DNA from: Sedimenticola sp. | GTDB taxonomy: Bacteria; Pseudomonadota; Gammaproteobacteria; Chromatiales; Chromatiaceae | Assembly: GCA_027068795.1 (NCBI GenBank) | Contig: JAMOMB010000094.1 | Span: 1 to 39,978, forward strand | Direction of reading: 5' to 3' | DNA: 39,978 nucleotides | In this document: one piece after another, positions 9,079 to 18,608 of the stretch | Numbering within the stretch: position 1 is the first letter of the stretch | Layout of the letters: each line of letters starts with the position of its first letter | Notes under the pieces: model-generated | The model's database searches: none | What the model was told of the DNA's origin: nothing | What the model saw: the letters and a program-made list of their open reading frames with translations, nothing else | Translations under genes and position numbers: made by a program

Positions 9079-9569
9079 GAGCCGGCGGCGGGGTCGGGAT
9101 GATCCAGCACGGTTTCGGTCTGCCGGGCGCGAAAAGCATCCAGGGCGCTGCGGACGTCCGTATATTTGTTGCCCAGTATGGACGCCGAGAGTAACGCCGC
9201 ATTCACCGCGCCCGCCTGACCAATGGCCAGGGTTCCCACGGGAATGCCCGCAGGCATTTGCGCAATGGAAAGCAGGGAATCCATGCCATTCAAGGCCCTG
9301 GATTGCACGGGCACGCCCAGCACCGGCAGGCTGGTCTTCGCCGCCACCATGCCCGGCAGGTGCGCAGCGCCGCCCGCGCCGGCAATGATGACTTCTATGC
9401 CCCGCCCGCGAGCCTGTTCCGCATACTGAAACAGCTTGTCCGGGGTCCTGTGGGCGGACACCACTTCTTTTTCAAAGCAGATGCCCAGCTTCTCCAGGGT
9501 TTCTGTAGCATGACGCATGGTTTCCCAGTCTGAACTGGAACCCATGATCACTCCAACCAGTGCTTGCAT
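9075..9569 (-). CDS. purE: N5-carboxyaminoimidazole ribonucleotide mutase
   Basis: A 164-residue class I PurE converting N5-CAIR to CAIR, the step after PurK. The start is the ATG at 9569 ([18 protein letters not shown]); the open frame continues 30 codons upstream but the family begins at this methionine. Visible motifs are GSSSDWETM (substrate phosphate loop), [23 protein letters not shown] and the C-terminal [18 protein letters not shown]. The stop overlaps purK by four bases. It lies 97 bp downstream of the cbbO stop on the same strand with no obvious terminator in between, so some read-through from the RuBisCO operon is possible. Confidence 0.97.
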   Translation of the reverse strand: MQALVGVIMGSSSDWETMRHATETLEKLGICFEKEVVSAHRTPDKLFQYAEQARGRGIEVIIAGAGGAAHLPGMVAAKTSLPVLGVPVQSRALNGMDSLLSIAQMPAGIPVGTLAIGQAGAVNAALLSASILGNKYTDVRSALDAFRARQTETVLDHPDPAAGS

Positions 9570-9665
9570 AGTCCGTTCTCTGCCCCCAGGGCGGATCGTT
9601 GGAAAAGCGCGTATTATGCCTGATTTCCACGGGAATTGCCCCACCGCATCCCGGGACATAAGGGC

Positions 9666-11885
9666 TTATTTGGTCAAGGACAGGAACAGTCTGGGCAGCT
9701 TTTCCGGCAGCCGTTCTACACGGTCGATGACGGTATAGTTGTTGCGCCCGAAAATGTCGGCCACATAGTCATCGGCGTGGGGATCGAGGCTGATGCAATA
9801 GGTAGTGATCCCTTTACTGTCCAGCTCATTCACCGCCACATGGGTATCTTCCTGCAGATATTTGGGATCCTGTACGTCGATATCATGGGGCTCGCCATCG
9901 GTAAGCACCAACAGCAGGCGCTTCTCCTCGCGACGCGCTTCCAGATAACGCCCTGCGTGACGCAAGGCCGCACCCATGCGCGTCGAGTGGCCCGCTTCCA
10001 TGGCCGCCAGGCGCGCCTTGGGTTCTTCGCCCCAGTGCTCATTGAAGCCCTTGAAGTGGGCGTAACGCACCTCGTGGCGGGTATTGGAAGAGAAACCCGA
10101 TATGGCGAACGGATCACCAAGTGCTTCTACAGCGGTGGCCAGCAACGAGACTGCCTCCTGGCTCAATTGCAGAATGGTGGAATCGGCGCCCTCAGGCACT
10201 TCATTGATGGATTCCGAAAGGTCGAGCAGCAACAACACGGCAATGTCGCGGCCATCCTTGACATGACTCTGATGGATGCGGGTATCGGGAGTGGAGCCAA
10301 TGCGGAAGTCAATGGCGGCGCGAATGGCGACATCCAGATCCAGTTCGTCCCCTTCTTCCTGATAGCGCACCCGGCGGCGCTGCTGCGGCTTGAGCAAATC
10401 GACAATCTGTTTCAGCTGTTTGGCCAGGCGCTTATGCTTTTCCAGCAGCTGGTCGATGCGGCTGGCATCGCCCTGAGGCTGGATCGCCTCATAGACGGTG
10501 ACCCAATCCGGACGATAGTTTTGCACGGACTGATCCCACTCATGATAGTGCTGCGGCGGAAGCAAATCGTCCTCATCGGCTCCCCGGCCGCGATCTGCTG
10601 CGCCATGGTCGGAGTGAAACTCGTCTTCGTCCTCGACATCCTCCAGGAAGATCCACAGGTAGCGATTGTCATCACGATAGCTGACTTCGGTATCTTCAAA
10701 CCAGACCTTCTGGCTGCGGAAGCTGTGCTCGTCATTGTCCTTGAGCCATTGCACGCCCAAATCGGTGCTGAGGGAGGCATCGAAAGGATCTTCCTCGATG
10801 CGCGCCCGAAATTTCTCCACATAGTCCAGCAAGTCCTTGTCACTGTAGTTATGGGCGGGATTGAGCAAGGCATAGGAAAGCATTGCCAGCTTGTGACGAA
10901 TGCAGGACCAGCCTTCCGGGCAGCTGCCCGGCTTGGGTTTCGGGTGCATCGACAACCAGAGTTGCCGCAGCCCGGGATATTGCCGCATTGCCAGATACTC
11001 GACCCGGGCATCCTCGAACACCTCGATGCAGACATGCTGAAAGGTGCTGAAATTGTCGGCCAGATAGGGCTGTGACCAGATCTTGTGCGCCATCATGTGA
11101 GCAATGGCGGCGCGGTAGCGGTTGATGCCCGACACCGGCCCCAGGTCTTCATACACATCCGGAAGATGGATGCCGAGGCGATCCAGATGAGGGCGCGGTT
11201 TGCGCAGGGAATCGAATGCTTCCGAATAGGGACAGAAGTCGGTTTCCAGATCCCACAGGGCGCGTTCGAACAGGCGCAGCTGGCGTTCATAATCCATGAA
11301 CAGGGTGCCATTGCGCTCCTTGACCAGCATCGCCTTGGCATCGGCGCTTTGCAGGCTGAAATAGTCCGGCAGGCGGTGGGGATGATCACGGTAGACGCGA
11401 ATGCCGTAGCTGATCCAGTTTTCCACTCCGGCCATGCTGAGCTGGTTGAACAAATAGGGGGCGCGCTCGGCCAGGGGCTGGACGCCATCCTTTGCCTCTT
11501 TCGCCATCCGCTCGACCAGTTGCAGCCAACCACGCAGCAACATGGGGCTGCCGAGACGGCGCGCCACCGCCGGCAAGGTGGCGAGGAAAGGCTTGATCGC
11601 CTTGCCAGCCGCGTATTCCGAAAGCAACGCACAAGTGGCGGCTACTTCGGGAATGATTTCTTCATCGCTATGCTTCGCCACCTCCGGCATTTCATCGAGG
11701 AAGATCAGCACCAGCTCGGTGCCACGTCCCAAACTGCATACGCGGTCGGCATTTTCCAGCCAGGCGTCTACGCCCTCTGGCGAAAGCAGCTCTCTGGCCT
11801 GGTTGAAGGCGTCTTCGAAAATATCATCGATTTTGCGGACGCTGCACTGGAGCCGGTTCCGCCAGGCTTGAATTTCCGGATTCAT
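9666..11885 (-). CDS. cbbO: CbbO, von Willebrand A-domain adaptor of the RuBisCO activase
   Basis: A 739-residue protein starting at the ATG at 11885, with AGAGG eight bases upstream; a TTG at 11900 would add five residues. The large N-terminal region is the CbbO/NorD-type alpha-helical domain. The C-terminal 200 residues form a VWA domain with the metal-binding MIDAS motif DLSES in LLLDLSESINE, and a second conserved segment VLTDGEPHDID. CbbO binds inhibited RuBisCO and is carried by the CbbQ AAA+ ring, which together release tight-binding sugar phosphates. NorD-like proteins share this architecture; the position directly behind cbbM and cbbQ decides for CbbO, of the type serving form II RuBisCO. 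An acidic linker with DVEDEDEFHSD lies before the VWA domain. Confidence 0.94.
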   Translation of the reverse strand: MNPEIQAWRNRLQCSVRKIDDIFEDAFNQARELLSPEGVDAWLENADRVCSLGRGTELVLIFLDEMPEVAKHSDEEIIPEVAATCALLSEYAAGKAIKPFLATLPAVARRLGSPMLLRGWLQLVERMAKEAKDGVQPLAERAPYLFNQLSMAGVENWISYGIRVYRDHPHRLPDYFSLQSADAKAMLVKERNGTLFMDYERQLRLFERALWDLETDFCPYSEAFDSLRKPRPHLDRLGIHLPDVYEDLGPVSGINRYRAAIAHMMAHKIWSQPYLADNFSTFQHVCIEVFEDARVEYLAMRQYPGLRQLWLSMHPKPKPGSCPEGWSCIRHKLAMLSYALLNPAHNYSDKDLLDYVEKFRARIEEDPFDASLSTDLGVQWLKDNDEHSFRSQKVWFEDTEVSYRDDNRYLWIFLEDVEDEDEFHSDHGAADRGRGADEDDLLPPQHYHEWDQSVQNYRPDWVTVYEAIQPQGDASRIDQLLEKHKRLAKQLKQIVDLLKPQQRRRVRYQEEGDELDLDVAIRAAIDFRIGSTPDTRIHQSHVKDGRDIAVLLLLDLSESINEVPEGADSTILQLSQEAVSLLATAVEALGDPFAISGFSSNTRHEVRYAHFKGFNEHWGEEPKARLAAMEAGHSTRMGAALRHAGRYLEARREEKRLLLVLTDGEPHDIDVQDPKYLQEDTHVAVNELDSKGITTYCISLDPHADDYVADIFGRNNYTVIDRVERLPEKLPRLFLSLTK

Positions 11886-11965
11886 GGCACACCTCTGCAA
11901 TGCGAGCCTGGAAATTTCATAAATTCACGCCCACGGAATTTATATTTTTCCAGGCGGGGTAAGTC

Positions 11966-12769
11966 TCAGGCGAGAATCATCTCAACGGCTGCGTCCAGAG
12001 TGGCACGGATATCGGGATCATCGGTAATCGGGCGCACCAGCGCCATTTTGCAAGCCTCCACCGGCCCGATACCATCATCGATCAACTGCGCTGCATAGAC
12101 CAGCAAGCGGGTGGAGATTCCTTCATCGAGGCCGTGCCCCTTGAGGTTGCGGGCGCGATGTGCAATATCCACCAGATGCTCGGCCAGCGCCGCATCCACG
12201 CCGCCTTCACGGGCTACGATGCGCGCCTCTTCGGCCTTCTCGGGATAATCGAAATCCAGCGCAGTAAAACGCTGCTTGGTGGACTGTTTCAGATCCTTCA
12301 TCAGGCTCTGATAGCCGGGATTGTAGGAGATCACCAGCTGGAAGTCGGGATGGGCCTCCAGCAGCTCGCCTTTCTTGTCCAGCGGCAACACCCGACGGTG
12401 GTCGGTGAGCGGATGGATCACCACAGTAGTATCCTGGCGCGCCTCGACCACTTCATCCAGGTAACAGATGGCGCCAATGCGCGCCGCCACGGTCAGCGGG
12501 CCATCTTGCCAGCGGGTGCCGTTTTCGTCGAGCAGGAAACGCCCCACCAGGTCGGCGGCGGTCATATCCTCATTGCAGGCAACGGTGATCAGCGGCTTTT
12601 GCAGCTTCCACGCCATATACTCTATAAAACGCGATTTTCCGCAACCGGTCGGCCCTTTGACCATGACCGGCAGACGACGATTATAGGCGGACTCATAGAG
12701 CGCCACTTCATTGCCGGTGGTCTGGTAGAAAGGTTCCTCTTTAATCTGGTATTGCTGTTGGTCAGTCAT
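11966..12769 (-). CDS. cbbQ: CbbQ, MoxR-type AAA+ RuBisCO activase motor
   Basis: A 267-residue AAA+ ATPase of the MoxR/CbbQ/NirQ/NorQ group. Walker A is [10 protein letters not shown] near residues 39-48, Walker B is [11 protein letters not shown] near 97-107, and the sensor segment is VISYNPGYQ. It forms a hexameric motor that acts with CbbO to reactivate RuBisCO. NirQ and NorQ are close relatives; the cbbM-cbbQ-cbbO order settles the assignment. ATG start at 12769. It is separated from cbbM by 307 bases filled with strong secondary structure, and is followed 80 bases later by cbbO. Confidence 0.95.
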   Translation of the reverse strand: MTDQQQYQIKEEPFYQTTGNEVALYESAYNRRLPVMVKGPTGCGKSRFIEYMAWKLQKPLITVACNEDMTAADLVGRFLLDENGTRWQDGPLTVAARIGAICYLDEVVEARQDTTVVIHPLTDHRRVLPLDKKGELLEAHPDFQLVISYNPGYQSLMKDLKQSTKQRFTALDFDYPEKAEEARIVAREGGVDAALAEHLVDIAHRARNLKGHGLDEGISTRLLVYAAQLIDDGIGPVEACKMALVRPITDDPDIRATLDAAVEMILA

Positions 12770-12809
12770 CGCTTTGGTCTCGCTTCAGGTCATTCCTTAT
12801 TAGAGACAA

Positions 12810-12826
12810 AGAGTGGAATCCACTCT
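12810..12826. repeat. Short perfect inverted repeat in the cbbQ leader
   Basis: AGAGTGG and CCACTCT form 7-bp arms around a 3-base loop, 41 bases upstream of the cbbQ start codon. In the cbbM-cbbQ transcript it would be a stable hairpin near the 5' side of cbbQ. It lacks a T run, so it is not a terminator; it may be an RNA stability or processing element, or an operator. Function is inferred only from position. Confidence 0.6.
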
Positions 12827-12836
12827 CCTCTCTAAA

Positions 12837-13022
12837 TATCAACCCGGCAACAATATATGTCGTATTCAACCGCCGTGTGCCGGTTCGCAGCAAGGCGGCA
12901 AAAGTCGCTGCAGCCATCCTGCAGCAAGTTTTGCCAACGCGGCCTGCGGGCCGGCGCACGGCGCCTGGTTCCGCTGCATGCCTGATGCCCTGAATACGAC
13001 ATATATTGTTGTCGGGTTAATA
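12837..13022. repeat. Large imperfect palindromic element (MITE-like or giant hairpin)
   Basis: Outer arms 12841-12868 and 12991-13018 are complementary at 27 of 28 positions. Nested inside are 12871-12890 with 12944-12963 (17 of 20), 12897-12903 with 12929-12935 (7 of 7), and an apical 7-bp stem 12907-12913 with 12919-12925 around a 5-base loop. Most of the 178 bp is therefore self-complementary, with a 27-base excess on the right side. The outer ends are flanked by TA at 12837-12838 and 13021-13022, which would fit a target duplication of IS630/mariner-type elements, but the TA pair also belongs to the palindrome. It carries no credible protein. It occupies the gap between cbbM and cbbQ and would fold strongly in their shared transcript. 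Confidence 0.85.
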
Positions 13023-13029
13023 AGAACCC

Positions 13030-13052
13030 CACCCTGCCGCCATGGCAGGGTG
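13030..13052 (-). terminator. Stem-loop directly after cbbM
   Basis: On the minus strand CACCCTGCC and GGCAGGGTG form a perfect 9-bp stem with a 5-base loop, starting 25 bases after the cbbM stop. The following bases are GGGTTCTTATT, not a clean T run. It is best read as a leaky terminator or a 3' protecting hairpin that keeps cbbM mRNA more abundant than the cbbQO part. Confidence 0.6.
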
Positions 13053-13076
13053 AAGTCAACTATCAACTGGGTTTGC

Positions 13077-14462
13077 TTACTTGTGCACGCCCAGTTTCTC
13101 GCGCCAACCCGGGTACAGGTTGTCGGCATCTTCCTGGAAGGTCTCGAAAGCGCCACGCAGTTCTTTATGATCCTTGGCGTAATCGATCAGATCAACACCT
13201 TCCTGCCATGCGCTAACCGCCTGGCGCAGGGAAGTGGCGCCGGCAACGATGCCATCCTTGTGGCCAAGGGCGCCGCCACCAGAGGTCTGGATGACATTGC
13301 AGTGACCCAGATTATCAAAGAAGCCTGGCAGACGCAGGGCGTTCATGCCGCCGGAGATGATGGGCGTACAAGACTTCATCTTGCCCCAGTTCTGATGGAA
13401 ATGAGTGCCATCGACATCATCATCGACCAGCATCAAGGCATTCACCTTGTCACTGGCGTAGCCTTCCATTTTTCCGTAGCCCATGGTGCCAACGTGGATA
13501 CCGGAGGCTCCTGACATGCGCGCCCACTTCATGTGCACCAGCGCGGTATAGCCGCGGTTGGACTCTTCCGAGGTGACAGCGCCATGTCCTGCGCGATGGT
13601 AGTGCAGGAACTGGTTGGGGAAGTAACGGCGCGCCGTGGTGACCATGCCACAACCGCCTACATAACCGTCGACCAGAAGGGCAACATTTTCGGCATGCTC
13701 GCCGAAGGTTTCGAGGATATACTCGCCGCGAGCGATCATCTCGAAGGGGTCATCAGCCGTGATGTTGGCGGAAAAGAGCTTTGCCTGACCGGTTTCATCC
13801 ATGGCGCGCTTCATCGCATCAGCGACCAGCGGCGTGATTTCACGCATCGGCGCATAAACCTGGTTACCCTGGGGTTCGTCATTCTTGATGAAGTCGCCAC
13901 CGAGCCAGAACTGGTAGCAGGCATCGGCAAACGGCTTGGAACGCAGACCCAGTTTTGGCTTGATGATGGTACCAACCACCATGCCGCCATTGTCGAGGTC
14001 GCGGCCCAGCACCCGCCACATGTCCTGGATATTCATTGAGGGGCCGTCGAACAGGCGCAGGAAGCGGGGAGGCACATAGAAGTCGAGCATTTTGGCATAC
14101 TCTACATCACCCATGCCCTGATTGTTACCAATCATCAGCGTCATCATGGAAACCACCATGGCGCGACCATCGGTGATATTGCGGTCGAACAGATCCACGG
14201 GATAGGCGATCTTCATCAGCTCTTTGTCTTCATCGACAAAATAGCAGATGGCGTCCAGGTTCTTGGTAAAATCGTCGGTGGTCACTACCTGCACGTTGGT
14301 GCCAGTGGATGACTCGGCGCAGAAATGGGCAGCGGTACCGATGAAATCAAAGAAACCGGGCTTGGGTCTCATTTTATAGGCGGCCAGAACCCAATCGCCA
14401 CTGGCGATGAGATCTTCCTCTTTGAGATCCAGATTGGCATAACGACTAGTTTGGTCAAGCAT
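13077..14462 (-). CDS. cbbM: Form II ribulose-1,5-bisphosphate carboxylase/oxygenase
   Basis: A 461-residue form II RuBisCO, the CO2-fixing enzyme of the Calvin cycle. Start is the ATG at 14462 with AAGGAG eight bases upstream; the frame stays open much further upstream, but that part is antisense to cbbR. Catalytic residues are in place: TIIKPKLGL (Lys168 and Lys170), the carbamylation and metal site [10 protein letters not shown] (Lys193, Asp195, Glu196), and the loop 6 lysine in [10 protein letters not shown] (Lys331). No small-subunit gene is present, as expected for form II. Form II enzymes have low CO2/O2 specificity and suit low-oxygen, high-CO2 settings, matching the cbb3 oxidase and FNR genes in the window. 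cbbR is divergent upstream; cbbQ and cbbO follow downstream. Confidence 0.98.
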   Translation of the reverse strand: MLDQTSRYANLDLKEEDLIASGDWVLAAYKMRPKPGFFDFIGTAAHFCAESSTGTNVQVVTTDDFTKNLDAICYFVDEDKELMKIAYPVDLFDRNITDGRAMVVSMMTLMIGNNQGMGDVEYAKMLDFYVPPRFLRLFDGPSMNIQDMWRVLGRDLDNGGMVVGTIIKPKLGLRSKPFADACYQFWLGGDFIKNDEPQGNQVYAPMREITPLVADAMKRAMDETGQAKLFSANITADDPFEMIARGEYILETFGEHAENVALLVDGYVGGCGMVTTARRYFPNQFLHYHRAGHGAVTSEESNRGYTALVHMKWARMSGASGIHVGTMGYGKMEGYASDKVNALMLVDDDVDGTHFHQNWGKMKSCTPIISGGMNALRLPGFFDNLGHCNVIQTSGGGALGHKDGIVAGATSLRQAVSAWQEGVDLIDYAKDHKELRGAFETFQEDADNLYPGWREKLGVHK

Positions 14463-14485
14463 GGTTTTCTCCTTACTTTTTGTGT

Positions 14486-14500
14486 TGAATATTAAATTCA
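14486..14500. promoter_or_regulatory. Palindrome in the cbbM leader, possible second CbbR site
   Basis: TGAAT-ATTAA-ATTCA is a perfect inverted repeat with 5-bp arms, 24 bases upstream of the cbbM start. Its AT-rich form resembles the larger palindrome at 14557. Binding by CbbR is an inference from position and similarity. Confidence 0.4.
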
Positions 14501-14521
14501 GGCAGCGGTAGTGGCCGCGGG

Positions 14522-14550
14522 TGGATATGTTCCAGAAAAGCCGGTATAAA
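14522..14550 (+). promoter_or_regulatory. Candidate sigma-70 promoter of cbbR
   Basis: TGGATA at 14522-14527 (4 of 6 matches to TTGACA), a 17-base spacer and TATAAA at 14545-14550 (5 of 6 to TATAAT). Initiation would fall near 14557, about 35 bases before the cbbR start codon. The predicted start coincides with the left edge of the palindrome at 14557-14573. Confidence 0.5.
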
Positions 14551-14556
14551 TGGAAG

Positions 14557-14573
14557 TCAATAATATCTATTGA
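14557..14573. promoter_or_regulatory. Candidate CbbR operator between cbbR and cbbM
   Basis: TCAATA-ATATC-TATTGA, a perfect palindrome with 6-bp arms, in the divergent cbbR-cbbM intergenic region. It has the size and T/A-rich inverted symmetry of LysR-type recognition sites. It covers the predicted start of cbbR transcription and lies about 95 bases upstream of the cbbM start codon, the usual place for a LysR regulator that represses itself and activates the divergent gene. Confidence 0.6.
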
Positions 14574-14591
14574 AGGTATAGAGAATAATCT

Positions 14592-15524
14592 ATGACCCGC
14601 TCTACAGCAGAGAACCTGATTCGCCACGTCACCCTGCGTCAACTGCAAATCTTTGAGGCCGTGGTTCGACAGGGAGGGTATACGCGTGCTGCCGAAACAC
14701 TTCACCTGACACAGCCCACCGTCTCCATGCAGGTTAAAAAACTTTGTGAACACATGGGCTTGCCACTGTTCGAAGAAAGCGGGAAAAAACTGCAACTGAC
14801 TGCCGCCGGCAGAAAAACCCTGGAAGTCTCCCGGGACATCCTTAGCCGCCTGGAGCTCCTGGGCAGCGAAATTTCTTCCCTCAGCGGGGAAATGAAGGGT
14901 GAACTGCGCATCGCCGTAGTTACAACCGCCAAGTATTTCATGCCCCATTTGCTGGGCGCGTTCGTGCACCGCTACCCGGATGTGCAACCCCGCCTTTTTG
15001 TCACCAACCGGGAAAAGGTGCTGCAGCGCCTGCAGGAAAACCAGGACGACCTGCTCATCATGGGCAGGGTGCCCGAAGCGCTGGAGGTGGAGGCCACGCC
15101 TTTTCTGGACAACGACCTCGTGGTCGTTGCGCCACCCAGTCATCCCTTGGCGAAAAAACGCGCCATTTCCCTCAAACAACTGGCGAAAGAACGCTTCCTC
15201 CTGCGCGAACCCGGCTCTGGAACGCGCCTGGCCATGGACAAACTGTTTGCAGCCCAGGGGCTGACCCTGGAGCCTTACATGGAGCTGGGCAGCATCGAGG
15301 CGATCAAACAGGTTGTAATGGCGGGCCTGGGCATTTCCGTCATGTCCCAGCACAACCTGCGCCTGGAATTGGATGGGCGGAAAATGTGCATACTGGATGT
15401 CAAGGGTTTCCCCTTGCGCCGCCACTGGTTCGCTGTACACGCCTCCGGGCGCAAGTTGAGTCTGGTGGCGCAGACCTTTCTCGATTTCATCCGTGAAGAA
15501 GGAAGCCTGGTGCTCCATGAATGA
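14592..15524 (+). CDS. cbbR: LysR-type activator of RuBisCO genes, CbbR
   Basis: A 310-residue LysR-family regulator. The winged helix-turn-helix is in the first 65 residues ([15 protein letters not shown], then [20 protein letters not shown]). A linker helix and a periplasmic-binding-protein-like effector domain follow, with [10 protein letters not shown], a typical ligand-pocket segment. It is divergent from cbbM with 129 bp between the start codons, the standard cbbR layout. CbbR proteins respond to Calvin-cycle intermediates or NADPH and activate cbb genes. The ATG at 14592 has a weak GAGA upstream. The stop overlaps the tatD start by eight bases, so the two genes are probably co-transcribed although unrelated. 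Confidence 0.94.
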   Translation: MTRSTAENLIRHVTLRQLQIFEAVVRQGGYTRAAETLHLTQPTVSMQVKKLCEHMGLPLFEESGKKLQLTAAGRKTLEVSRDILSRLELLGSEISSLSGEMKGELRIAVVTTAKYFMPHLLGAFVHRYPDVQPRLFVTNREKVLQRLQENQDDLLIMGRVPEALEVEATPFLDNDLVVVAPPSHPLAKKRAISLKQLAKERFLLREPGSGTRLAMDKLFAAQGLTLEPYMELGSIEAIKQVVMAGLGISVMSQHNLRLELDGRKMCILDVKGFPLRRHWFAVHASGRKLSLVAQTFLDFIREEGSLVLHE

Positions 15525-16323
15525 CGGCATCATCGACAGTCATTGCCATTTGGACATGCCGGCTTTCGACGAGGACCGGCGGCAAGTGCTGGAACGCGCC
15601 CGTTCAGCCGGGGTAAATGGATTCATCGTACCCGGCACGACCCGGGAAAGCTGGCGAAAAATCCTGGATATCAGCGCATCCGAAGCCGATGTCTACCCTG
15701 CATTCGGTCTGCATCCCTATTTTTGCTTTGCGCACAACACGGCGCAAACCGAGCAGCTACGCGCCCTGGCGGAAACAACCCGGCCGGTAGCCATCGGTGA
15801 AATCGGGCTGGATTTCCATCGCAAGGATCTGGAGCAGAAACGACAGCTGCATTTGCTCGAGCTGCAATTGCGGATCGCACAAGACCTGAACCTGCCGGTG
15901 ATCCTGCACACGCGCAAAGCCCATGATCAGATGCTGAAGCTATTGAGGCAATACTCGCTCAAAGGTGGCGTCTGCCATGCGTTCAATGGCAGTTGGCAAC
16001 ATGCCAGACAATATATGGATCTGGGGTTCTGCATGGGATTCGGCGGCATGCTCACCTACGAGCGCTCCAGCAAGTTACGCGCGCTGGCCGCAAAAATCCC
16101 CCTTGCGTATCTGCTGCTGGAAACCGATGCGCCAGACATGCCAGGAGCCGCTCACCAATACCAGCGCAACAGCCCTGAATATCTTCCCGAAGTGCTGGAT
16201 ACGTTGGCAGACATTCGCCCGGAAGACAGAAGCAGCATTGCCCGGGCGACCACAGCGAATGTCAAACGGGTGTTTGCTCTGCCAGATAGAAAGCCGCCAA
16301 CTGCAGATCCGCCGGACGGGTGA
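15517..16323 (+). CDS. TatD-family metal-dependent hydrolase
   Basis: A 268-residue member of the TatD/YjjV amidohydrolase-like family, proposed 3'-5' exonucleases or D-aminoacyl-tRNA-type hydrolases. Metal ligands are visible: DSHCHLD at residues 7-13, GEIGLDFH near 92-99, [10 protein letters not shown] near 128-137, and [11 protein letters not shown] near 204-214. I chose the ATG at 15517; a GTG at 15493 would add eight residues. The family normally ends just after NVKRVFAL; here a 13-residue tail follows that reads across the 3' end of ispD on the other strand, giving a 62-bp tail-to-tail overlap. Whether it is YjjV or another paralog cannot be told from sequence alone. Confidence 0.9.
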   Translation: MNDGIIDSHCHLDMPAFDEDRRQVLERARSAGVNGFIVPGTTRESWRKILDISASEADVYPAFGLHPYFCFAHNTAQTEQLRALAETTRPVAIGEIGLDFHRKDLEQKRQLHLLELQLRIAQDLNLPVILHTRKAHDQMLKLLRQYSLKGGVCHAFNGSWQHARQYMDLGFCMGFGGMLTYERSSKLRALAAKIPLAYLLLETDAPDMPGAAHQYQRNSPEYLPEVLDTLADIRPEDRSSIARATTANVKRVFALPDRKPPTADPPDG

Positions 16324-16954
16324 TCTTGATATTGCTGGAAGCCCCCTCCACCATCCGGGGGGAATGCCCGGCCCACTCCATGGCGCTGGCTTCATCAGTG
16401 ATCGCCACCCCGGCGGCCAGCGCCCCCTTCAAGGCCTTGTGCAATACCCCCAAAGGAAACATCTGTGGCGTTTGCGCGTGCCAGAGTCCGACTCTGTCCA
16501 CTGTTTCCAGGATCCGTCCCTGATCATCAGCGCGTTTCATGGTGTCGTGTACAGGCACGCCCAGCAGGCCGCCCGTTCCTTGTTCCGCCAGCCGTATCAG
16601 CCTGGCAAGATCCTGCTGCCGCACGCATGGGCGCGCTGCATCATGCACCAGCACCCAATCCCCTTCCGCAGCATGGAGCAACAACGCATCCAGGGCATTC
16701 AGCACCGAATGACTGCGTTCCTCACCACCGGTTACCCGCCGCACCCGCGGGTCTGCCGCACTCTTGGTCGTTGGCCAGATAGGGTCTTCCGCGGCCAGGG
16801 CCACGGTTGCAGACTCGATACCCGGTTGATTCAGCAATGCCTGGATGCTCCAGTCGATGACCGGTTTCCCGCACACGGACAGGTATTGCTTGGGGAGATT
16901 CGCCCCCATGCGCGCACCGATTCCGGCTGCTGGAATCACGGCATGGAAACTCAT
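16262..16954 (-). CDS. ispD: 2-C-methyl-D-erythritol 4-phosphate cytidylyltransferase
   Basis: A 230-residue nucleotidyltransferase of the MEP isoprenoid pathway, joining CTP and MEP to give CDP-ME. The start ATG at 16954 begins MSFHAVIPAAGIGARMG, containing the CTP-binding loop. Other signatures are PKQYLSVCGKPVI, VLVHDAARPCV and TPQMF, and the C-terminal [15 protein letters not shown] is the normal end. The start overlaps ftsB by four bases (ATGA). Many gammaproteobacteria have ispF directly after ispD; here the strand switches into tatD and no ispF is seen. Confidence 0.96.
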   Translation of the reverse strand: MSFHAVIPAAGIGARMGANLPKQYLSVCGKPVIDWSIQALLNQPGIESATVALAAEDPIWPTTKSAADPRVRRVTGGEERSHSVLNALDALLLHAAEGDWVLVHDAARPCVRQQDLARLIRLAEQGTGGLLGVPVHDTMKRADDQGRILETVDRVGLWHAQTPQMFPLGVLHKALKGALAAGVAITDEASAMEWAGHSPRMVEGASSNIKITRPADLQLAAFYLAEQTPV

Positions 16955-17252
16955 GGCTTGGCCGCAGGTTCCGGTTCGATAACCTGATAGAAGGTCTCGC
17001 CCTCCTTGATCATGCCCAGATCGGAACGCGCCCGGGCTTCCACCGCTTCCAGCCCGGTTTTCAGGCTTTCCACTTCCGCCCGCAGGCGCGCATTGCGTTC
17101 TTTCATCTGCACCAGTTGTTGCTGTTGGTCCTCGATTTGCTGCTGCAGGCGAAAGACTTCCGCAAGGCTGCCCTGCCCCACCCAGAGACGATACTGAAGC
17201 ACCAGGAACATGGCCAGCAACACAACCAACAGCAGGCGGAAATACCAGGGCA

Positions 17253-17253
<1 letters not shown>
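16951..17253 (-). CDS. ftsB: Cell division protein FtsB
   Basis: A 100-residue bitopic membrane protein of the divisome, partner of FtsL and FtsQ. One transmembrane helix spans about residues 4-21 (RLLLVVLLAMFLVLQYRLW), followed by a periplasmic coiled coil (about 29-70, rich in Gln, Glu and Arg) and the conserved ARSDLGMIKEGETFYQVIE segment. Length and order match E. coli FtsB. The gene sits between eno and ispD, its usual gammaproteobacterial place; its ATG overlaps the eno stop by one base (TGATG), and its stop overlaps the ispD start. Confidence 0.95.
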
Positions 17254-18551
<1,298 letters not shown>

Positions 18552-18608
18552 TTACTGAATGCTGTCAGTGCGCTGTGCGCCATTGTCTGAAACAGGTCGC
18601 CCCATGCT

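Noticed and set aside
12832-13156. Short open frames of 65-96 codons inside the cbbM-cbbQ palindrome
   Set aside because: They arise on both strands from the inverted repeat, lack ribosome sites and resemble nothing. The structure itself is the feature.
14463-15533. In-frame upstream extension of cbbM by about 357 codons on the minus strand
   Set aside because: It is exactly antisense to cbbR, has no RuBisCO-like or other family sequence, and a proper AAGGAG-ATG start for cbbM lies at 14462.
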